Of a stretch of DNA of 64,000 bases, positions 59,294 to 64,000 are shown one piece after another. Each line of letters starts with the position of its first letter. Position 1 is the stretch's first letter. The notes below the pieces were generated by a model that had not been told where the DNA came from, did not search any database, and saw only the letters and a list, made by a program, of their open reading frames with translations. The translations under genes were made by a program, and so were the position numbers. Source of the DNA: Collimonas fungivorans (GTDB lineage: Bacteria; Pseudomonadota; Gammaproteobacteria; Burkholderiales; Burkholderiaceae_D); assembly GCF_001584145.1 (NCBI RefSeq), contig NZ_CP013232.1, positions 1,798,001 to 1,862,000 on the forward strand, written 5' to 3'.

Positions 59294-60481
59294 CTATTGA
59301 ACAAATTTTCCCCCATCGCTTAGAAATGTGATGTCGACAAAATCAGACCCGCTTTTTTTGCTGGGGGAGAACGATATGCTGAAGTCGCCTACGTCGACAG
59401 GTCCGGAATTCTCAATGGCATGGCGCAATGATTCCGTCGTAATTGAGCCTGATACCCGCCGCAGCATTTCTGTAAAAACTTTTGCGGTAATGTAGCCTTC
59501 GAGGCCCATGTAAGAAGCCTGGTTTTGTTGGCCTGCGCCTTGCAGCGCCTGTTGGTATTCTTTCGTGATGCGCAGACGTGTTTGCCAGAACGGAGGCATG
59601 ACTTGGGAAAGAATAATGCCGCGGCTTTTATCACCGAGTTCCTTGTAGAGAAGAAATGAACTTCCTACCGAGTTTGTATAAATGGGCGGATGGCTTGGCA
59701 GCACTGACAAGGCCCGGATGACGTTAATGGCAGGCAATCCGGCAGCAATTACATAGACAGCCTGGGCATTGCTTTTCGTCACGCGCTCGGCAACATCGCG
59801 GAGATTATCTTGCTTCGGGTCAAAGCGCAGTGAAATTACCGCGGGATTGCCACCGTCGGTAAGCGCGCGCAATGTAACTTCCTCGATGCCTTTGCCATAG
59901 GCATCGTCGCTACTGACGACTGCAACTCGGGTCTGGCCGATAATCCGCAGATGCGTCATCGTACGGCGCGCTTCATCGGCGTAGGATGCTCGTATATGGT
60001 AGACAGGGAGTTTCGTGTCGCGTAGAACTTCCGCTCCCGTCAAGCCGCCGAAGATAAAGCTGTGGTTCGCCATGGCGACCTTCGTCATGGCGGCGCCGAT
60101 CGCGGTTCCCATGGTCCCGAAGAGGCAAACGACATGATCCTGCTTGATGAGCTGTTCCGCGTTTGCAGCGGCCTTGTCGCCCAAATAAGCATCATCGTAG
60201 GTAACGACCTTGATACGGCGGCCGTTGAGGCCCCCAGCTGCATTGAACTTGTCAAAGAAAAGGGTCTGGCCTGAGATAAAGGCCAAGCTATTCGGCGTAA
60301 ATGGTCCTGTGAGGACGGCGGATTGTCCAACCAGGATCGGATCGCCATCTGCATGTGCATGTGCCGCAAATAAAACCACTATCAAGGCCGCCGTGACGCG
60401 CATCAGATTCAATAAACAAGAGCTCCCGGCTGGTTTTGGAGTTTGTACCGTATGACTGGATTGTTTAAAAAAGAAGGGCAT
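59294..60481 (-). CDS. Branched-chain amino acid/amide-type ABC substrate-binding protein
   Basis: 395 residues, type I periplasmic binding protein (Peripla_BP_6). A signal peptide (RVTAALIVVLFAAHAHA) follows a rather long N-terminal leader. The mature protein starts DPILVGQSAVLTGPFTPNSLAFISG, with FDKFNAAGGLNGRRIKVVTYDD and FGTMGTAIGAAMTKVA. The ATG at 60481 has GGAGAAG upstream; a start 13 codons earlier is possible. It is the last gene of the minus-strand cluster that includes a LivF-type ATPase, so it probably captures the cluster's substrate. A gap of 49 bp separates it from the M81 gene. Confidence 0.88.
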   Translation of the reverse strand: MPFFFKQSSHTVQTPKPAGSSCLLNLMRVTAALIVVLFAAHAHADGDPILVGQSAVLTGPFTPNSLAFISGQTLFFDKFNAAGGLNGRRIKVVTYDDAYLGDKAAANAEQLIKQDHVVCLFGTMGTAIGAAMTKVAMANHSFIFGGLTGAEVLRDTKLPVYHIRASYADEARRTMTHLRIIGQTRVAVVSSDDAYGKGIEEVTLRALTDGGNPAVISLRFDPKQDNLRDVAERVTKSNAQAVYVIAAGLPAINVIRALSVLPSHPPIYTNSVGSSFLLYKELGDKSRGIILSQVMPPFWQTRLRITKEYQQALQGAGQQNQASYMGLEGYITAKVFTEMLRRVSGSITTESLRHAIENSGPVDVGDFSISFSPSKKSGSDFVDITFLSDGGKFVQ

Positions 60482-60530
60482 ATCTTCTCCATTGACGACG
60501 ATTTCAATAAAATCAGCCAATTGCTCGTGC

Positions 60531-62024
60531 TTACCAGCGAGTGTCTTGGTCCAGGGGATAAATCGGCCGGCGCACGTTACGGATCGGGAACAGATTGAAA
60601 TTGGAGCTGGTCGGCCCTCCGGTATCGGAGTCGCATTCTTCCAGACCCTTGCTAATCGGGACGAACACCGGGCGGCAATACATACGCGACTTCAGGATCA
60701 GGTAGGTTTTGCGCGCCGGATCCAGGCCGAGACTGGTGAAGACGCCGAGATCGTAAGGTTCCACGCGCTCTTCTGCCACCACGATTTGCGCCGCGCCGAT
60801 ATCGAACAACACGCTTTTTCCCATTTGCATGGAAGAGCCGGTATAGATCGGCCCCGTTACATGGAAGTGGCCGTCGCTAATCGCCAGCACCGTGCCGCTC
60901 AATCGCAGCGGGGTTTTCTCAATACCTTGCGACAACAACGACACATTGTTGCCAAGTGCGATCGTCGCCTGCCCGCCGATGCCGACGGCTATCAGCTCGG
61001 CCACCGCCTGCGGATCGCTGATCGGTCCCACGCCGATATCAGTCATGCCTTCCGCCAGCGCCGCTTCTAGCACATCCATGGTGTTGCAAGTGCCGCCCGA
61101 CATGACGTTATCGCTGTGATCCAGCAGCAGCACCGGTCCCGGCCCCGCGGCTGCAGCCAATTCCCTGGCGTGCGCCAGCGATTGCCGCAGCGGTCTGCTG
61201 TCATAGACAAAATCGGTACGCTCGTTCCAGATGCTGCGAGCGATGCGGTCGGCCACGCGGTTAGCGAGCGCCGCATCGTTATCCGTCACTACCACCACCG
61301 ACATCCCTGCGTCGCGAAAATCGGACAGCGGGAACCCGGCTAGCACCGACACCGCCAGCACGCCCGCCTCGGTTTCGGCGGCTTGCGCGGCCTGCACCGC
61401 GCGTTGCATCGCACGTAAAGAGGTGTTGCTGGTCAATGTCGCCGACAGCAGCGGCAACTGACACCAGCCAAGCAGCGGACGGCATTTCCCTTGCAGCATG
61501 TCGGCCAGCAGACGGCCGGCATGTGCGCCGGTTTCGTACATGTCGATGTGCGGATAAGTCTTGAAACTGACGATGATGTCGGCATTCGCCACCATTTTTC
61601 TTGTGACATTGCCGTGCAGGTCTAGAGCCACGCAGATCGGCGTATACGGCGCTATCTTGCGGATTCTTTCGAGCAGCTCGCCTTCGCCGTCCGCTGCATT
61701 TTCCGCCACCATGGCGCCGTGCAGATCCAGCATGATGGCATCACAGCCGTTAGCGACCGCCTCCAGGATCGCTCCACACATCGCGTCATAGGCTGCCGCC
61801 GCCACTGTCGCGCTGGGATTCGCCATGGCGGCCAGCGGCGTGACGACAGTTGCGCCCAGCGCGGCGGCTATATCCAAGAAACCGCCCATCGCGGTGCGTG
61901 CGTCCTTCTGGCTGTTGTAGGCAGCGGCGTCCCATTGCGGCGCAAAAGCGGTCAGCGGCGTTGCAATGGGCGAAAAGGTATTGGTTTCGTGATTCATGCG
62001 TGCGATCACAATTTTCAAAAGCAT
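60531..62024 (-). CDS. M81-family metallopeptidase (MlrC-like)
   Basis: 497 residues. Starts IVIARMNHETNTFSP, the family N-terminus with a metal-ligand His. DLHGAMVAENAADGEGELL, ALDLHGNVT and SFKTYPHIDMYETG carry further predicted zinc ligands. DHSDNVMSGGTCNTMDVLEAAL opens the C-terminal MlrC domain. The ATG at 62024 follows AGGGAGCAAGGC. Named after microcystinase C, most members degrade small linear peptides or amides. It sits between the M20 amidohydrolase and the binding protein in one operon. Confidence 0.88.
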   Translation of the reverse strand: MLLKIVIARMNHETNTFSPIATPLTAFAPQWDAAAYNSQKDARTAMGGFLDIAAALGATVVTPLAAMANPSATVAAAAYDAMCGAILEAVANGCDAIMLDLHGAMVAENAADGEGELLERIRKIAPYTPICVALDLHGNVTRKMVANADIIVSFKTYPHIDMYETGAHAGRLLADMLQGKCRPLLGWCQLPLLSATLTSNTSLRAMQRAVQAAQAAETEAGVLAVSVLAGFPLSDFRDAGMSVVVVTDNDAALANRVADRIARSIWNERTDFVYDSRPLRQSLAHARELAAAAGPGPVLLLDHSDNVMSGGTCNTMDVLEAALAEGMTDIGVGPISDPQAVAELIAVGIGGQATIALGNNVSLLSQGIEKTPLRLSGTVLAISDGHFHVTGPIYTGSSMQMGKSVLFDIGAAQIVVAEERVEPYDLGVFTSLGLDPARKTYLILKSRMYCRPVFVPISKGLEECDSDTGGPTSSNFNLFPIRNVRRPIYPLDQDTRW

Positions 62025-62050
62025 GCCTTGCTCCCTTTCCAATTGAAGGT

Positions 62051-63313
62051 TCAATTTGCCACGACGGCGCTGGCTAGCATCGCATGCAGCAGCACGTTGG
62101 CGCCGGCTTCCAGATGTTCCGGCTTGGCATCTTCGATTTCATTGTGGCTGACGCCATCCTTGCAGGGAACGAAGATCATGCCGGCCGGCGCCACCCGCGC
62201 CGCATAGATTGCGTCATGACCGGCGCCGGAAACCACATCCATGGTGGGATAGCCGAGCAGGGCGGCGGCGGCCCGCACCTGTGTTATGCAAACCGGATGG
62301 AAAGGGCAGGGCGGAAAATAAGAAACCTGCTGCAAGACGATGTCCAGGCCGCTGGTGGCGCGCAACTTGCCGATATAGGTCCCGAGCTCGGTCGTCATCG
62401 CATCCAGCGTAGCGTCGCTGACATTGCGCATATCGACAGAAAACCTGACCTCGCCGGGAATCACGTTGCGGCTGTTCGGCGTCACTTGCACGAAACCGAC
62501 CGTGCCGCGTCCGTAAGGACCATGACGCCCGGCGATAGCCACCACTTCCTGCATGATGTAGGTAGCCACTTGCAGCGCATCCTTGCGGCTCTCCATCGGC
62601 GTCGGCCCGGCATGCGATTCGAAACCGGTGACGGTGCAGTCGTACCAGGCCTGTCCCAGCACCGCGGGCACCACGCCTATGATGGTATCGGCATGCTCCA
62701 GCACCGGACCCTGCTCGATGTGCGCTTCGTAATAGGCGCCGATCGGGTGATCCCCGCAGCGCTGCTGGCCGGCATAGCCTATCCGCTCCAGTTCCTGCTT
62801 GACGTTCTTGCCCTCGGTATCGGTGGCTGCGTAGGCGTGCTCCAAGGTGAAGGCGCCGCAAAACACGCCCGAGCCCATCATCACCGGCACGAAACGCGAT
62901 CCTTCTTCATTGGTCCAGACCGCAACTTCAATCGGAGCCTCGGTTTCAATCCCATGCTGGTTCAGTGTCCGCACCACCTCCAGGCCAGCCAGCACGCCGT
63001 AGTTGCCGTCGAACTTGCCGCCGGTCGGCTGGGTGTCGATGTGCGAACCGGTGACCACTGGCGGCAGCGCATTGTTGCGGCCAGGCCTGCGCATGAAGAT
63101 ATTGCCGATCTGGTCAACCGTGACGCTCATGCCCATGTTCCTGGCCCAGGTGCCGACCAGGTCGCGGCCCTGTCTGTCGAGATCGCTCAGGGCCAGGCGG
63201 CAGACGCCGCCTTTAGGCGTAGCGCCTATGGCGCCAAGCTCCATCAGCGACAGCCACAGGCGGTCGCCGTCTATGCGCAGGCTTGCGCTTGCCGATATAT
63301 TCTTGTTGTCCAT
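62051..63313 (-). CDS. M20-family Zn-dependent amidohydrolase (carbamoylase/allantoate hydrolase type)
   Basis: 420 residues. Metal-binding blocks: GSHIDTQPTGGKFDGNYGVLAGLEV, TNEEGSRFVPVMMGSGVF, and C-terminal GAGHDAIYAARVAPAGMIFVPCKDGVSHNE. This is the hydantoinase/carbamoylase (HyuC/AmaB/AllC) subgroup, which hydrolyses N-carbamoyl or ureido groups from amino acids or allantoate. The ATG at 63313 follows ACGGAG. It is followed within 27 bp by the M81 gene and preceded by the LivF-type ATPase (26 bp). The exact substrate is not evident. Confidence 0.9.
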   Translation of the reverse strand: MDNKNISASASLRIDGDRLWLSLMELGAIGATPKGGVCRLALSDLDRQGRDLVGTWARNMGMSVTVDQIGNIFMRRPGRNNALPPVVTGSHIDTQPTGGKFDGNYGVLAGLEVVRTLNQHGIETEAPIEVAVWTNEEGSRFVPVMMGSGVFCGAFTLEHAYAATDTEGKNVKQELERIGYAGQQRCGDHPIGAYYEAHIEQGPVLEHADTIIGVVPAVLGQAWYDCTVTGFESHAGPTPMESRKDALQVATYIMQEVVAIAGRHGPYGRGTVGFVQVTPNSRNVIPGEVRFSVDMRNVSDATLDAMTTELGTYIGKLRATSGLDIVLQQVSYFPPCPFHPVCITQVRAAAALLGYPTMDVVSGAGHDAIYAARVAPAGMIFVPCKDGVSHNEIEDAKPEHLEAGANVLLHAMLASAVVAN

Positions 63314-63339
63314 GCTTGCTCCGTAAATGGTCGATGGCG

Positions 63340-64000
63340 TCAAGCCGGCGTTGGCGCCAGGTTGACGCCGAGATAGCGGTCCTTGGCCTGCTCATCCGCC
63401 AGGAATTCCGCATTGCCGGCGCTATACACGATCCTTCCCTGTTCAACGATGTAATGGCGGTCCGCCAGCTGGGTGCAGACTTCCAGATTCTGTTCGACCA
63501 GGATAATCGCAATGCCACTGGCTTTGATCAGCTTCAGCTGCGCCACGATCTCGTCGACGATCACCGGCGCCAGTCCCTCCACCGGCTCGTCCAGCATCAG
63601 CAGTTTGGGAGCGGTCATTAAGGCCCGTCCGATCGCCAGCATCTGCTGCTCGCCGCCGGACAGCTGGCCGCCGCCGTTCTTGCGCCTCTCTTTCAGGCGT
63701 GGAAAGATCCGGTAGATGTCGGCCAGTTGCCATGGCGATTCGCGGTGCGCTGCCATGGTCAGGTTTTCTTCCACCGTCAGTAGCTTGAAAATGCCGCGAT
63801 GCTCCGGCACCAGGCACAAACCGCGCGCGGCGATACGGAAGGATGGCAGGCCAGTCAGTTCTGCGCCTTGAAACCAGACCTTGCCCCGCGCTGGTTTCAG
63901 CACACCGACAATGCTCTTCAGCGTAGTGGTCTTGCCGGCGCCGTTGCGGCCCAGCAGGGTCACCACTTCGGCCTCTGCGACGGTGATCGAGACGCCTTGC
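63340..64000 (-). CDS. LivF-like ABC transporter ATP-binding protein, partial
   Basis: N-terminus is beyond the window; 219 codons are visible. Walker A LLGRNGAGKTTTLKSIVG, Q-loop region CLVPEHRGIFKLLTVEENL, ABC signature LSGGEQQMLAIGRAL, Walker B LLMLDEPVEGLAP and the switch His position in AIILVEQNLEV are complete. This is the LivF (second ATPase) subtype of branched-chain amino acid/urea/amide importers. Other subunits presumably lie to the right. With the hydrolases and binding protein downstream it forms one uptake-and-degradation operon. Confidence 0.9.
   Translation of the reverse strand, partial: QGVSITVAEAEVVTLLGRNGAGKTTTLKSIVGVLKPARGKVWFQGAELTGLPSFRIAARGLCLVPEHRGIFKLLTVEENLTMAAHRESPWQLADIYRIFPRLKERRKNGGGQLSGGEQQMLAIGRALMTAPKLLMLDEPVEGLAPVIVDEIVAQLKLIKASGIAIILVEQNLEVCTQLADRHYIVEQGRIVYSAGNAEFLADEQAKDRYLGVNLAPTPA

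Noticed and set aside
62084..63376. 430-codon plus-strand frame opposite the M20 amidohydrolase
   Set aside because: Antisense shadow: composition rich in His, Arg and Gly without conserved motifs, while the minus strand encodes a complete M20 enzyme.

Overview
The window looks like the chromosome of a beta-proteobacterium of the order Burkholderiales, most likely Oxalobacteraceae and Collimonas-like. This rests on gene order, GC-rich housekeeping genes and protein flavour, and no database search was possible. The first 9.7 kb is the conserved envelope cluster dxr(partial)-rseP-bamA-skp-lpxD-fabZ-lpxA-lpxB-rnhB-rRNA/tRNA methyltransferase. It covers isoprenoid synthesis, sigma-E proteolysis, outer-membrane protein assembly and lipid A synthesis. 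Two tandem genes for large proteins with bacterial Ig-like repeats follow (9989-14299), the second broken by a frameshift. Next come the divergent ppsR/ppsA pair, a TPR protein, an NfeD/SPFH membrane pair, smpB, ratA-rnfH, a DUF4124 protein and guaB-guaA.

An 18.8-kb integrated island sits exactly at the 3' end of guaA. Its left edge is the guaA stop region (26598-26606). Its right edge (45364-45372) repeats the 9-bp core CGAGTGGGA and still reads GAG TGG GAG TGA, the EWE-stop end expected of the original guaA, followed 50 bp on by a stranded terminator. A tyrosine integrase gene lies just inside the left end, and both ends carry GACGGTAA repeats that look like integrase arm sites. Almost all other cargo looks like anti-phage or genome-conflict machinery. 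In order it holds an AbiE-type toxin-antitoxin pair with a recognisable promoter/operator; a tightly packed cassette (OLD ATPase remnant, two predicted PD-(D/E)XK nucleases, a possible HEPN-like protein, a DUF3800 protein); a DUF6602 nuclease-like gene next to a Gabija-like OLD-nuclease/UvrD-helicase pair; a HEPN/zinc-ribbon gene with a PLD-like gene; and a three-component ABC (ABC-3C) system whose ATPase is frameshifted inside its Walker A motif. The 29.9-35.1 kb cassette and the HEPN/PLD pair are the best candidates for undescribed systems.

The right flank (45.4-54 kb) is a decayed accessory region. It has a MITE-like element, a small membrane protein, a subtilisin-type autotransporter with a lipobox, and fragments of an IS3 transposase, a peptidase-type ABC exporter and a ribulokinase. 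An AraC-type regulator and an IS5-type transposase fragment follow. Then comes a 1582-residue trimeric autotransporter adhesin with long 54-bp repeat arrays, followed by a small lipoprotein. The window ends in a minus-strand amino-acid/amide utilisation cluster: LivF-like ATPase (partial), M20 amidohydrolase, M81 peptidase and a periplasmic binding protein.

Three genes (about 13080, 31693 and 43291) are interrupted by what looks like loss of one base, each in or next to a homopolymer. They may be real decay or assembly errors, so the raw reads should be checked before any of them is called inactive.
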